Shown: positions 48,899-58,130 of the stretch, in pieces
Layout of the letters: each line of letters begins with the position of its first letter
Numbering within the stretch: position 1 is the stretch's first letter
Assembly: GCA_963726105.1 (NCBI GenBank)
Contig: CAVSBJ010000018.1
Span: 1-64,000, forward strand
DNA from: Roseiarcus sp963726105
Lineage (GTDB): Bacteria; Pseudomonadota; Alphaproteobacteria; Rhizobiales; Beijerinckiaceae
Direction of reading: 5' to 3'
Length of the DNA: 64,000 bases
Translations under genes and position numbers: made by a program
Notes under the pieces: model-generated
The model's database searches: none
Told to the model about the DNA's origin: nothing
What the model saw: the letters and a program-made list of their open reading frames with translations, nothing else

Positions 48899-49489
48899 TT
48901 ATGCAGCGCGCGGCGGTTCGCGAGGGGCCTGGGGATCGAGCCAGCCGATCGCGCCGTCGCGGCGACGGTAGACAACATTCACCCGGCCGCTGCCGGCATG
49001 CTGGAAGACAATGACTGGGGCGCCGGTGAGATCGAGTTCAGCGACCGCCGACGCGACCGAAAGGGATTTGAGATCTTCTGCTCCTTCCGCCACGACGACG
49101 GGATCGAAGCCCCCGGAGGGTTCTTCCGCTTCCTCGGGCGGCAATTCGATAAGATAGTTCTCAACCTTGCCCCGCGCGTTCGTCGCGGAGGAGCCAGCAT
49201 GGCCCTTGAGCCGGGTCTTGTAGCGGCGCAACCGGCTTTCAATCTTGTCGGCCGCCTGCTCGAAGCAACGGTAGGGCTCTTGCGCTCGACCCTCGGCGTG
49301 CAAACTCAAACCCGAGCTCAAACGTAAGGTGCAGTCCGAGCGATAGCCGGAGCCTTCGCGCGTCATCACCACGTGGCCACCGACGGAGCCGCTGAAATAG
49401 CGAGCGACCGTTGCCTCAACCTTTTCCAGGACATGCTGTCGCAGAGCTTCCCCGATGTCGAGGTTCTTACCCGATACCCTCAAGGTCAT
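48899..49489 (-). CDS. hpf: Ribosome hibernation promoting factor, long form
   Basis: A 196-residue S30AE protein that dimerises idle 70S ribosomes. The N-terminal domain (LRVSGKNLDIGEALRQHVLE; ADKIESRLRRYKTRLKGH) is followed by an acidic linker and the long-form C-terminal dimerisation domain (LTGAPVIVFQHAGSGRVNVV; YRRRDGAIGWLDP). Downstream of rpoN, upstream of ptsN. A TTGACA promoter is seen in front of it. Confidence 0.95.
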   Translation of the reverse strand: MTLRVSGKNLDIGEALRQHVLEKVEATVARYFSGSVGGHVVMTREGSGYRSDCTLRLSSGLSLHAEGRAQEPYRCFEQAADKIESRLRRYKTRLKGHAGSSATNARGKVENYLIELPPEEAEEPSGGFDPVVVAEGAEDLKSLSVASAVAELDLTGAPVIVFQHAGSGRVNVVYRRRDGAIGWLDPQAPREPPRAA

Positions 49490-49618
49490 CGAACGCTAGC
49501 CTTACCATTCAGGCGGAGGGGCCTACGGCCCGCCGCTTCTCCGCACCGCCCCCCGCGCGTTCCTGTCCGCCCCTTCCGTTTCGGCTCGATCGGATCTCCG
49601 CTGGCCGAGTCGCGGTTA

Positions 49619-49647
49619 GGGTTAGGAGCCTGCCCGGCGCGTGTCAA
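49619..49647 (-). promoter_or_regulatory. Promoter-like element for hpf-ptsN
   Basis: Reading on the minus strand, TTGACA (49647-49642), a 17-bp spacer and TAACCC (49624-49619) precede hpf by about 130 bp, in the rpoN-hpf gap. The -35 is consensus, the -10 weak. It would let hibernation genes be expressed apart from rpoN. Confidence 0.42.
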
Positions 49648-49687
49648 TCGTGGTGATAAAGGGTTCATATTAATACTAAAATTGCTA

Positions 49688-51256
49688 TTATGCTTCGACC
49701 GAAAGGGAATTCTGACGTCGAACGCGAGCCCGCGCCGTCGCCATCTTTATCTTTCGCCTTTCGACTGACGACGGGATTCTCAGGCTGTCGCGATATTTGG
49801 CGACCGTGCGGCGCGCCACAATGACATCCGCCTTGCGCAGGCGTTCGACGATCACGTCGTCGGATAACACGTCGTCCGGGCTTTCGTCCTCGATCATCTG
49901 CCGGATGCGCTGGCGCACGGATTCAGCCGAATGGGCCTGTCCCGGTTCGCTCGACGCGATCGCCGCGGTGAAGAAGTATTTCATCTCGAACAGACCGCGC
50001 GGCGTCTGGATAAACTTGTGCGCGGTGGCGCGCGAGACCGTCAATTCATGCACGCCGATGGCTTCACCGATCATTTTCAGGTTGAGCGGCCTTAAGGCCG
50101 AGACGCCCTCAAGAAGGAAGGCGTCCTGCCGCCGCACGATCTCGCTCGCCACGTTGAGGATGGTGCGCGCCCGCTGCTCGAGGCTTTTGGTCAGCCAGTT
50201 AGCCGCCTGCAGGTGGGTGGAGACGTATTGGCGATCCTCGTCTCGCTTCGCGCCGCGGCGGATCTCCGCTGCATAGACCTCGTTGACGAGCACGCGCGGC
50301 AACGCCCGGGTATTGAGCTCGACCCGCCAGCCGAAATCCCGCGCCGCGGTGACATGGACGTCGGGGATCGCCGGCGCCGCCGGCGGATCGCCGAAGGCGC
50401 GCCCAGGTTTAGGCTCGAGCCGCCGGATCTCGGCTAGCATGTCGCGCAGGTCCTCGTCGTCGACGCCGCAGACACGGCGCAACAGTGGAAAGTCGCGCCG
50501 GGCGAGCGCTGGCAGGTTCTCGACGAAAGCCTGCATTGCCGGATCGAAGCGGTCGCGCTCCTTGAGCTGCAGGGTGAGGCACTCCGCGAGCGAGCGCGCA
50601 AACACCCCCGTCGGCTCCAGGGTTTGCATGCGCATGAGCACACGCTCGACATGGTCGAGCTCGGCCCCGAGCCGCTCGGCGATTTCGGCCATCGAGCCTA
50701 CGAAGTACCCAGCCTCGTCCAGACCGTCGATCAGTGCCGCGCCAACCATGCGTTCGGCCGGATCGGGAAGCAGAATCGCGGCCTGACGCTCGAGATGGTC
50801 GCGCAGCGACACCGCCTCCGCGACATAAGCTTCGAGGTCCGGGGCCTCGCCGGTGTCGGGGCCAGCGCCGACACCTGTCCAGGCGTTCGCGCTCAGGGTG
50901 TCGGCCGTGGCGGACTGGATACCCGGCGAAGTACGGTCCGGGTCGAAGACGTTCTCGACCTCAGTGCCCAGATTGGCCGAAAGGGCCCCTGCGTCCGTTT
51001 CCAGCGCTTCGCTCGCCCAATCGCCCGGTTCCGGCCCGGCTTCGGCAAAGCCATCGCCTTGTGGCTCGGCCTGCTCGAGGCTTGCCTCCTCGCGCTCCTC
51101 CGCGCGTTCGAGCAGGGGATTGCTCGCCAATTCGTTCTCGATGAACTGAGTGAGTTCAAGGTTCGGCATCTGCAACAGCTTGATCGCCTGCAGAAGCTGC
51201 GGCGTCAGAACCATTGCCTGACTCTGCCGCAACGCCAATCTGGCCGAGAGCGCCAT
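49688..51256 (-). CDS. rpoN: RNA polymerase sigma-54 factor
   Basis: A 522-residue sigma-54. The Gln/Leu-rich activator region is RQSQAMVLTPQLLQAIKLLQ and FIENELASNPLLERAEE; an acidic region II follows; the core-binding part and the C-terminal HTH come next (VSRATAHKFIQTPRGLFEMK), ending with the RpoN box VARRTVAKYRDSLRIPSS. It drives nitrogen and other activator-dependent promoters. Followed by hpf and ptsN on the same strand; divergent from ahcY. Confidence 0.97.
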   Translation of the reverse strand: MALSARLALRQSQAMVLTPQLLQAIKLLQMPNLELTQFIENELASNPLLERAEEREEASLEQAEPQGDGFAEAGPEPGDWASEALETDAGALSANLGTEVENVFDPDRTSPGIQSATADTLSANAWTGVGAGPDTGEAPDLEAYVAEAVSLRDHLERQAAILLPDPAERMVGAALIDGLDEAGYFVGSMAEIAERLGAELDHVERVLMRMQTLEPTGVFARSLAECLTLQLKERDRFDPAMQAFVENLPALARRDFPLLRRVCGVDDEDLRDMLAEIRRLEPKPGRAFGDPPAAPAIPDVHVTAARDFGWRVELNTRALPRVLVNEVYAAEIRRGAKRDEDRQYVSTHLQAANWLTKSLEQRARTILNVASEIVRRQDAFLLEGVSALRPLNLKMIGEAIGVHELTVSRATAHKFIQTPRGLFEMKYFFTAAIASSEPGQAHSAESVRQRIRQMIEDESPDDVLSDDVIVERLRKADVIVARRTVAKYRDSLRIPSSVERRKIKMATARARVRRQNSLSVEA

Positions 51257-51496
51257 ACCTACCGCCAGCCCCTTACCGCATCACATCCGAGTCGCATTCG
51301 CAGACCCGGCGTTTGTTTTGCTTACAGCGGGCGTCTCATAGCACGTTCTCTACAGTTGTCTAATGCAAGAATCGCGCCGTTTCCCGGTGTCAATCTCGGC
51401 GACCTCATTGAGATTCGATCGCCGCCTATCTCGTATGACAGATGTGGATTAAGCAAATAACCCCGGTGCGAGAATGGACAATGAGTCGAAAAATTG

Positions 51497-51516
51497 ATAT
51501 AAAGATTTGCTTATAT
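51497..51516 (+). promoter_or_regulatory. AT-rich dyad upstream of ahcY
   Basis: ATATAA-AGATTTGC-TTATAT is a dyad with perfect 6-bp arms, 67 bp before the ahcY ATG in an otherwise GC-rich region. I recall AT-rich dyads like this described upstream of S-adenosylhomocysteine-cycle genes controlled by ArsR-type SahR; the match is from memory. No SAH-riboswitch fold was recognised. The rest of the 51257-51583 gap shows nothing else clear. Confidence 0.42.
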
Positions 51517-51583
51517 GTTTATTGCACGTTTCCGGCGTCCCTGATAAGAGGCCCCTGTTACGAAAAAAGGACTTTCGCCGCCC

Positions 51584-53011
51584 ATGACCAAGACCGCCAC
51601 GACGCTCGTGAGCAAGGCTCACGACTACGCCATCGCCGACATCAAGCTCGCGGACTACGGCCGTAAGGAGATCGCGATCGCCGAGACCGAAATGCCGGGA
51701 CTCATGGCGACCCGAGCGGAATACGCCAAGAGCCAGCCGCTCAAAGGCGCGCGAATCGCAGGCTCTCTGCACATGACCATTCAGACCGCCGTCCTCATCG
51801 AGACCTTGAAGGCCCTCGGGGCCGATGTCCGCTGGGCCTCATGCAATATCTATTCGACCCAGGATCACGCCGCCGCGGCGATCGCCGCCACCGGCACGCC
51901 GGTGTTCGCCGTCAAGGGCGAGAGCCTCAAGGATTATTGGGACTATACGCACCGCATCTTCGAATGGGCGGACGGCGGCTTCCCCAACATGATTCTCGAC
52001 GACGGCGGCGACGCAACCCTGCTTATCCATCTCGGCCAGCGCGCCGAAAAGGGCGACACGAAATTCCTCGATACGGCCTCGAATGAAGAAGAAGAGGTGC
52101 TCTACGCGGCCATCAAGGCGCGGCTCAACAGCCATCCCGGCTGGTACGGCAAAAACGCCGCATCGATCCGCGGCGTGACCGAAGAGACGACCACGGGCGT
52201 CCACCGTCTTTATATCATGGCCAAGGAGGGCAAGCTCCTGTGGCCGGCCATCAACGTCAATGACAGCGTCACCAAGTCGAAGTTCGACAATCTCTACGGC
52301 TGCCGCGAGTCGCTGGTCGACGGCATCCGGCGCGGCACGGACGTGATGATGGCCGGCAAGGTGGCGATGGTCGCGGGCTTTGGCGACGTCGGCAAGGGCT
52401 CGGCTGCTTCCCTTCGCAACGCTGGTTGCCGGGTCATGGTCTCCGAGGTCGATCCGATCTGCGCGCTTCAGGCGGCGATGGAGGGCTATGAAGTCACCAC
52501 CATGGACGACGCCGCGCCGCGCGCCGACATTTTCGTCACCGCCACCGGCAACGTCGACGTCATCACCCTCGATCACATGCGCGCGATGCACGACCGCGCC
52601 ATCGTCTGCAACATCGGCCACTTCGACTCTGAGATCCAGGTCGGCGCGCTGCGCAATTACAAATGGAGCAACGTCAAGCCGCAGGTCGACGAGATTGAAT
52701 TCCCCGACGGCAAGAAGATCATTCTTCTGTCGGAAGGGCGCTTGGTCAATCTCGGCAACGCCACCGGCCATCCGTCCTTCGTGATGTCGGCGTCATTCAC
52801 CAATCAGACCTTGGCTCAGATCGAGCTCTTCACCAAGCCCAGCGACTATAAGAAGCAGGTCTACACCCTGCCCAAGCATCTAGACGAGAAGGTCGCCTCG
52901 CTGCATCTGGCCAAGATCGGCGTCAAACTGACCAAGATGACGCCGGAACAGTCGAAATACCTCGGCGTCGCAGAGGCAGGACCGTTCAAGCCGGAGCACT
53001 ACCGCTACTGA
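51584..53011 (+). CDS. ahcY: Adenosylhomocysteinase
   Basis: A 475-residue NAD enzyme that splits S-adenosylhomocysteine to adenosine and homocysteine, keeping methylation going. Motifs: GARIAGSLHMTIQTAVLIET, RWASCNIYSTQDHAAAAIAA, TTTGVHRLYIMAKEGKL, KSKFDNLYGCRESLVDGI, the NAD loop MVAGFGDVGKGSAASLRNAG and the C-terminal KPEHYRY (here FKPEHYRY). The bacterial insert near 150 is present. AAGGA lies 14 nt before the ATG, further than usual. Confidence 0.97.
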   Translation: MTKTATTLVSKAHDYAIADIKLADYGRKEIAIAETEMPGLMATRAEYAKSQPLKGARIAGSLHMTIQTAVLIETLKALGADVRWASCNIYSTQDHAAAAIAATGTPVFAVKGESLKDYWDYTHRIFEWADGGFPNMILDDGGDATLLIHLGQRAEKGDTKFLDTASNEEEEVLYAAIKARLNSHPGWYGKNAASIRGVTEETTTGVHRLYIMAKEGKLLWPAINVNDSVTKSKFDNLYGCRESLVDGIRRGTDVMMAGKVAMVAGFGDVGKGSAASLRNAGCRVMVSEVDPICALQAAMEGYEVTTMDDAAPRADIFVTATGNVDVITLDHMRAMHDRAIVCNIGHFDSEIQVGALRNYKWSNVKPQVDEIEFPDGKKIILLSEGRLVNLGNATGHPSFVMSASFTNQTLAQIELFTKPSDYKKQVYTLPKHLDEKVASLHLAKIGVKLTKMTPEQSKYLGVAEAGPFKPEHYRY

Positions 53012-53299
53012 GTCGAGAGCGAACTGATAAAGCGCCCCAAGGACGGTTGCTTCTGCGCGAGCAACCATGTGAGGCCGTCACTTGGACGCCCGTGAAAACC
53101 GCGTCTAGTCAAGTTCGTGAGACGCTGGTTCCCGCTTGCGAAGATTCGCGCCCGCGCGAGCAAGAACTCGTTTCGGGCGGGCAAAAAACTGCTGAAGATC
53201 GAAGCCGCGATGTCGTTGTCGCGGAAACGCTCGATCATCATGAACAGCGTTGCCGTTGGTCCCGGCGCCCTTCCCGCCGTACGTAAAACGGCGCCCGGC

Positions 53300-53710
53300 C
53301 TAGACGTTCAGCGGAGGCGGATGTTTTTCAATCTTAGGCAGCGCGGGGTCGAAGCACGCCCATTTCGGCGCCGATTGGGTCCAAATTGTCGACGTCGGCG
53401 CCGCCAGATCGGGATCGTCAAGCGTCCCCGCGCGAATGAAAGTGAGCGTCGGCCGTTCTTCCGCTTCGCTGAAAACCTGCGTGCCGCATTGGGTGCAGAA
53501 GCGCCGATGCATGGTCGCCCCGCTGTCGGCCTTGCAAACATAGTCGCTGAGCGGACCGGACACGGTAACATCGTCCTTGCGGAAAAGCGCGCCGACTGCT
53601 CCGGTTCCGCAGCCAAGATACTGGCACACCCGGCACCAGCAATAGCGCGCGCCGAGCGGCGCCGCCGCCTTGACCTCGTACCGCACCGCTCCGCACAGAC
53701 ATCCGCCCAT
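53300..53710 (-). CDS. GFA family zinc protein, second copy type
   Basis: A 136-residue GFA-domain protein. Zinc ligands: MGGCLCGAVRYEVKAAAPL, YCWCRVCQYLGCGTGAVG and RRFCTQCGTQVFSEAEERPT; the end WACFDPALPKIEKHPPPL is family-like. The longer frame to 53851 adds 47 residues without family character; the ATG at 53710 places the GGCLCG motif at its usual N-terminal position. It is divergent from irr. It differs clearly from the GFA protein at 6187. Between 53012 and 53299 I see no supported feature. Confidence 0.85.
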   Translation of the reverse strand: MGGCLCGAVRYEVKAAAPLGARYCWCRVCQYLGCGTGAVGALFRKDDVTVSGPLSDYVCKADSGATMHRRFCTQCGTQVFSEAEERPTLTFIRAGTLDDPDLAAPTSTIWTQSAPKWACFDPALPKIEKHPPPLNV

Positions 53711-53926
53711 GATCGCCAAAAAAGAACCCTTCTTGATCGTTTTCGGGCCACACATATGAGAAATCAGGAGCGCTGGCCAGCGAACGGGCGCTGTGTCATG
53801 GACTTGGCCTCTTGGCCTGTCCGGCAAGGTTGAGGTTGCAGATAAGCCCAAGGCGGACTACAAGGGTCGATCAAGTTTTACAATTCGCCGGCGAAGATGG
53901 TTCTGGCCTTCGGCCGGCGGCATGTG

Positions 53927-54364
53927 ATGTCAATGGAAACGAAGAGCGCACCGAATCCTGATGTCTGCTACGGCGTGCTGCTCCGAAGGCTCGCTGCCGC
54001 AGGCGTGCGCCCAACCAGGCAAAGGCTCGATCTTGCGCGCGTGATCTTCGGCGCCGGAAACCGGCACTTCACCGCCGAGATGATCTATCACGAGACGCGC
54101 TCGATTCAGTTCGCCCCGACGCTGGGCACCATATACAATACGCTCAACGAATTTTCGCGCTCCGGCCTGCTAAGGGAGATCGCGATCTACGACGCCAAGC
54201 TCTGGTATGACACCAAGACCGGGCCGCACTACCATTTCTACCGCGAGGACACCGAAGAGCTGTCCGACATTCCCGAGGAATTTCTGCCGAAGTTCGACAT
54301 TCCCGCCCCTGACGGCATGCGCGTCGCGGCGATCGACGTCATTGTCCGGCTGAAGAAAGACTGA
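53927..54364 (+). CDS. irr: Fur-family iron response regulator Irr
   Basis: A 145-residue Fur-superfamily regulator. The winged helix is GVRPTRQRLDLARVIFGAGN, RHFTAEMIYHETRSIQFAPT and GTIYNTLNEFSRSGLLREIA. The haem region reads KTGPHYHFYREDTEELSDIP, that is HxH where Irr proteins usually have HHH. No GCP-type haem-regulatory motif occurs. Irr represses or activates haem and iron genes under iron limitation in Rhizobiales. The start is uncertain: ATGs at 53897, 53927 and 53933; 53927 is chosen by family length. Confidence 0.87.
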   Translation: MSMETKSAPNPDVCYGVLLRRLAAAGVRPTRQRLDLARVIFGAGNRHFTAEMIYHETRSIQFAPTLGTIYNTLNEFSRSGLLREIAIYDAKLWYDTKTGPHYHFYREDTEELSDIPEEFLPKFDIPAPDGMRVAAIDVIVRLKKD

Positions 54365-54434
54365 CGGAACGATTCGCAGCTGCTGCTACTCGCTTTGCGA
54401 GACGCCTCCGATCTTTTTCCATCAATGGCCCGTC

Positions 54435-54456
54435 GAGCGATTTTCTTCGATCGCTC
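54435..54456 (+). terminator. Hairpin after irr
   Basis: GAGCGAT and ATCGCTC pair perfectly around an 8-nt T/C-rich loop, 70 bp after the irr stop and 86 bp before the LLM gene. A terminator is likely by position; the T tract is weak. Confidence 0.45.
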
Positions 54457-54541
54457 AACTCAGGACTTCTAACTCGATGTGGCGATGCCCAGATGAAGGG
54501 TCAGGGCCGTCGAACCTGCGGGCCCCCCATCCGAGCATTTC

Positions 54542-55555
54542 ATGACCCCCCTATCCATCCTCGAGCTTGTTCGCGTCACGCAGGCGACCGACGCTCGCGG
54601 CGCGCTCAACAACGCTCGCGACCTCGCCGCTCACGCCGAGAAATGGGGCTATCAGCGCGTCTGGGTGGCGGAGCATCACAACATGGCTGGCATTGCCAGC
54701 GCCGCGACGTCGGTCGTGCTTGCTCATATCGCCGAGGGGACGAAGACCATCCGGGTCGGGGCGGGAGGCATCATGCTTCCGAACCATGCGCCCTACGTCA
54801 TCGCCGAGCAGTTCGGCACGCTGGCGCGGCTCTTTCCCGGCCGCATCGATCTCGGACTTGGCCGGGCGCCAGGCACCGACCAGCTCACGCTGCACGCGCT
54901 GCGTCGATCGCCGGAGGCCGCGGAGACCTTTCCGCAAGACGTCATGGAGCTCCAGGCGTTTCTGGCGCCGGCCGTTCCGAATCAGCGCATCCAGGCGGTG
55001 CCAGCGGCGGGAACCGAAGTGCCGCTCTATATCCTGGGATCGAGCCATTTCGGGGCAATGCTGGCCGCCGAACTGGGCCTCCCTTATGCTTTCGCGTCGC
55101 ACTTCGCGCCCGATCATCTGATCACCGCGCTTGAGATTTACCGCAGCCGGTTCAAGCCGTCCGAGCAACTCGACCGGCCCTATGCGATCGTGGGCGTCAA
55201 CATCGTCGCGGCCGAAAGCGACGAGAAGGCGCGGCGGCTCGCGACGACGCAGCAGATGTCGTTCACCAACATCTTTCGTGGCGCTCGCGGTCTGAGTCAG
55301 CCGCCGATCGACGACATCGAAAGCTATTGGACACCAATGGAAAAGGCGCAAGCCATGCGGATGCTGTCGCGCTCCATCATCGGCTCCCTGGATACAGTCC
55401 GCAAAGGCTTGGACGCACTGGTTGAGGAAACCGGAGCCGATGAGCTCATCGTCGTCTCCGACGTCTACGACCACGCAGAACGACTGCGATCGATCAAGCT
55501 GATCGCCGAGGCCGGCGGCCTCTCTGCAGAGGGCTCCAGGCGCCGTGCTGGCTAA
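54542..55555 (+). CDS. LLM-class flavin-dependent oxidoreductase
   Basis: A 337-residue luciferase-like TIM-barrel monooxygenase. Seen: LSILELVRVTQATDARGALN, GYQRVWVAEHHNMAGIASAA, TIRVGAGGIMLPNHAPYVIA, RIDLGLGRAPGTDQLTLHAL and LGSSHFGAMLAAELGLPYAF. The AEHHNM and GLGRAPGTDQ stretches define the MsnO8/YhbW-like group; the substrate is unknown. Its stop overlaps that of the convergent CitE-like gene. Confidence 0.9.
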   Translation: MTPLSILELVRVTQATDARGALNNARDLAAHAEKWGYQRVWVAEHHNMAGIASAATSVVLAHIAEGTKTIRVGAGGIMLPNHAPYVIAEQFGTLARLFPGRIDLGLGRAPGTDQLTLHALRRSPEAAETFPQDVMELQAFLAPAVPNQRIQAVPAAGTEVPLYILGSSHFGAMLAAELGLPYAFASHFAPDHLITALEIYRSRFKPSEQLDRPYAIVGVNIVAAESDEKARRLATTQQMSFTNIFRGARGLSQPPIDDIESYWTPMEKAQAMRMLSRSIIGSLDTVRKGLDALVEETGADELIVVSDVYDHAERLRSIKLIAEAGGLSAEGSRRRAG

Positions 55556-56442
55556 GCGGCCGCCTTGCTTCGCTCTGCGATCGCCGCTGCGATCGACAGC
55601 GTCCGGCGCGCCATTTCGGCGTGCAACAGCTCCACCATGCGCCCGTTGAGCTGAATGACGCCCTTGCCGGCGTTCTCCGGCAGCGCAAACGCCTCGATGA
55701 TCGCGGCGGCGCTTTCGACCTCCGCCGGGGCGGGAGCGAACACCTCGTTGCAGATGTCGATCTGGCTGGGGTGGATCAGCGTCTTGCCGTCGAGTCCCAT
55801 GTCACGGCCCTGCAGGCATTCGAGGCGGAAACCGTCGAGACCCCCGATGTCATTGTAGACGCCGTCGAGGATGTCGACGCCGTGGGCGCGCGCGGCGACA
55901 ACGCAGCTGGCAAGCCATGCGGTCATCGTCGGACGACCGGGAGTGAGCCTCGCCCGCGTTTCCTTGGCGAGGTCATTCAGACCCATCACCATCACCGAGA
56001 GGCGAGAACTCGGGTCGGCGGCGACCGAGGCGATCGAGCCCGCGTTCAAAATAGCGTTCGGCGTCTCCATCATCGCCCAGATGCGAGTCCCCTCGGGCGC
56101 CTCGGTTTCGCGCAACACCCGAGCCGCCACCATAATCGCCCCCGGGCCGTCGACCTTGGGCAAGAGAATGGCGTCGGGCTTCGCCGCCGCGGCGGCGGCC
56201 AGATCGTCCTCTGCCCACGGGGTGTGCGGCCCGTTGACGCGGATGACCACCTCGCGCCCGCCAAAACCACCGGCGCGCACGGCCTGAACGACCTGCTCGC
56301 GAGCGGCGATTTTCTGGTCGGGAGCGACGGAATCCTCGAGATCAAGGATCAGCGCGTCGGCCGGCAGTGTCGCGGCTTTGGCCAAGGCTTTGGCGTTGGA
56401 GCCGGGCATGTAAAGGACGCTTCGACGCGGGCGGGCAAGCAT
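55552..56442 (-). CDS. CitE-like CoA ester lyase (HpcH/HpaI family)
   Basis: A 296-residue TIM-barrel lyase. Motifs: RSVLYMPGSNAKALAKAATL, DALILDLEDSVAPDQKIAAR (metal Asp/Glu region), VIRVNGPHTPWAEDDL, IWAMMETPNAILNAGSIA and GLDGKTLIHPSQIDICNEVF. It may be a malyl-, methylmalyl- or citramalyl-CoA lyase; the substrate is not readable. No citD/citF genes are near, so it is not part of a citrate lyase complex. The ATG at 56442 has GGAAG 6 nt upstream and is preferred over 56448. Confidence 0.9.
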   Translation of the reverse strand: MLARPRRSVLYMPGSNAKALAKAATLPADALILDLEDSVAPDQKIAAREQVVQAVRAGGFGGREVVIRVNGPHTPWAEDDLAAAAAAKPDAILLPKVDGPGAIMVAARVLRETEAPEGTRIWAMMETPNAILNAGSIASVAADPSSRLSVMVMGLNDLAKETRARLTPGRPTMTAWLASCVVAARAHGVDILDGVYNDIGGLDGFRLECLQGRDMGLDGKTLIHPSQIDICNEVFAPAPAEVESAAAIIEAFALPENAGKGVIQLNGRMVELLHAEMARRTLSIAAAIAERSKAAA

Positions 56443-56677
56443 GAACATCTTCCGAGATTAGCTGCTCGCATTTAACGAGAAGTATGCTGCGGCGCCAGAG
56501 AAACTTTCCCACGTCAGCATCGTGTTTACGGGACCTGCAATTGCTTGATCAAACGCATGCTAAAGCCTGCATGCGCGCAAAACCCGAAGGACATTACGAG
56601 GGGCATCGACCGCGACGCCGATTGTGTGCTCTTAGTGGGAGCGAACGGGCCAACGGGAACAATTCAAGGGCAAGGAA

Positions 56678-58015
56678 ATGGCGATATCGGAGGCGATGAC
56701 AGCGACGCCGCGGGTCAAATCGATCCAGCGGATTGCGCTCGCAATGCTGGTCGTAGCCGGCGTGATCAATTACGTCGACCGGGCCACCCTGGCGGTCGCG
56801 AATCTGCTGATCCGCGACGATCTGCATTTGTCGATCGCGGACATGGGTTATCTGCTATCGGCCTTTCTCTGGGCCTACGCCTTTGCGCAATTGCCCACGG
56901 GCGCAATGGTCGACAAGCTCGGGCCGCGCCTCCTGCTGGCTTGCGGTCTCACGCTTTGGTCGTTCGCCCAGCTTCTCGGCGGACTCATCCAGAGCTTCGG
57001 TCAGTTTTTCAGCGTCCGGCTCCTTTTGGGCGTGGGCGAGGCGCCCCAGTTTCCGACCGGCGCCCGCGTCGTCCGCGATTGGTTCAATCCGCGCGACCGC
57101 GGCCTCGCGACCGGTATTTTCAACTGCGCGTCATCCTTGGGCACGGCGATCGCGGTGCCGCTCCTGACCTTCCTCATGCTGAGCTTCGGCTGGCGCGTGA
57201 TGTTCATGATCATGGGAATCGCCGGTCTTGTCATGGCGGCGGTCTGGTATGTCTTCTACCGCAATCCGACCGAAGTGCCGCTCACGGCGGACGAGACAGC
57301 CTATCGCACGCACGGCGATCCGCCGGGTCAGCGAACGCAGGTGACCTTCAGGGAATGGAGGCAGTTGTTCCGCTTCCGAACCACCTGGGGCATGATTCTC
57401 GGCTATTTCGGCTGCATTTATCTCACGTGGATCTATACGGCGTGGCTGCCCGGCTATCTCGAGATCGAGCGGCACATGAGCGTCAAGTTCACTGGGTTCG
57501 CCGCAGCCATTCCCTTCGTCTTTGGCGTGGTCGGCGGGGTCCTGGGCGGCTATCTCTCGGATATTCTCGTGCGACGCGGCGTGGCGCCGGTGAAGAGCCG
57601 CCGGTATCCGGCCACGATCGCTCTATGCGGGACTGCGGCATGCACCCTCGCCGCGGCCTTCGTCACCAGCAACGCGCTGGCGATCGCATTCATTTCGGCT
57701 TCGCTCTTTCTCCTCTACGTCACGAGCACCTGCGCCTGGGCGCTAAGCTCGGTCGCGGCCCCCACAAACTGCACGGCTTCAATCGGAGCCATGCAGAACT
57801 TCGGCGGTTATCTTGGCGGCGCGCTCGCGCCCACGGTGACCGGGCTCATTGTGCAGCGCACCGGCTCGTTCGTGCCGGCGCTGGTCGTGGGCGCGATCAT
57901 CGGGCTTGCCTCGGCGGCGTCGTATTTCTTCATTGTCGACCAGCCGATCACCGCCGCCGACATCGACGCCATTTCGCAACCCGACGCCGCTCCATTGCCG
58001 GCGCGCGGGGGGTAA
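56678..58015 (+). CDS. MFS transporter, anion:cation symporter type
   Basis: A 445-residue 12-span permease. ACS-family features: INYVDRATLAVANLLIRDDL in the first span, the loop GAMVDKLGPRLLLACGLTLW (MFS G-x-x-x-D-x-x-G), FFSVRLLLGVGEAPQFPTGA and RDRGLATGIFNCASSLGTAI. Relatives take up organic acids such as glucarate, galactonate or phthalate; the substrate is not known. Divergent from the CitE-like gene (235 bp), which could metabolise the imported acid. Confidence 0.9.
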   Translation: MAISEAMTATPRVKSIQRIALAMLVVAGVINYVDRATLAVANLLIRDDLHLSIADMGYLLSAFLWAYAFAQLPTGAMVDKLGPRLLLACGLTLWSFAQLLGGLIQSFGQFFSVRLLLGVGEAPQFPTGARVVRDWFNPRDRGLATGIFNCASSLGTAIAVPLLTFLMLSFGWRVMFMIMGIAGLVMAAVWYVFYRNPTEVPLTADETAYRTHGDPPGQRTQVTFREWRQLFRFRTTWGMILGYFGCIYLTWIYTAWLPGYLEIERHMSVKFTGFAAAIPFVFGVVGGVLGGYLSDILVRRGVAPVKSRRYPATIALCGTAACTLAAAFVTSNALAIAFISASLFLLYVTSTCAWALSSVAAPTNCTASIGAMQNFGGYLGGALAPTVTGLIVQRTGSFVPALVVGAIIGLASAASYFFIVDQPITAADIDAISQPDAAPLPARGG

Positions 58016-58101
58016 GGCGCGCCGTGACGAACGCGGTCCGTTTGGATTGTCTTGGCGCGTGGCCGTTTCGCTGCAAAAACCCCCGATTTTGAGGGTTGTA
58101 A

Positions 58102-58121
58102 TTCCTTGGATTTCCTTGGAT
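58102..58121. repeat. 10-bp tandem repeat
   Basis: TTCCTTGGAT occurs twice in a row in the 58016-58339 gap. That gap also has a weak hairpin (AACCCCC / GAGGGTT near 58077-58096) that could end the MFS transcript, and the 26-bp motif at 58131. No gene is supported there. Confidence 0.6.
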
Positions 58122-58130
58122 TCTCTCGTG

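Noticed and set aside
49613..49626. TTAGGG-like repeats
   Set aside because: Only two units, chance similarity to telomere sequence; the area is better read as the hpf promoter.
51257..51583. SAH riboswitch before ahcY
   Set aside because: No conserved SAH-aptamer sequence or pseudoknot arms could be found; only a protein-type dyad is visible.
53005..53241. 78-residue minus-strand frame after ahcY
   Set aside because: No ribosome site or family pattern; a competing plus-strand frame over the same DNA is equally open, so neither is convincing.
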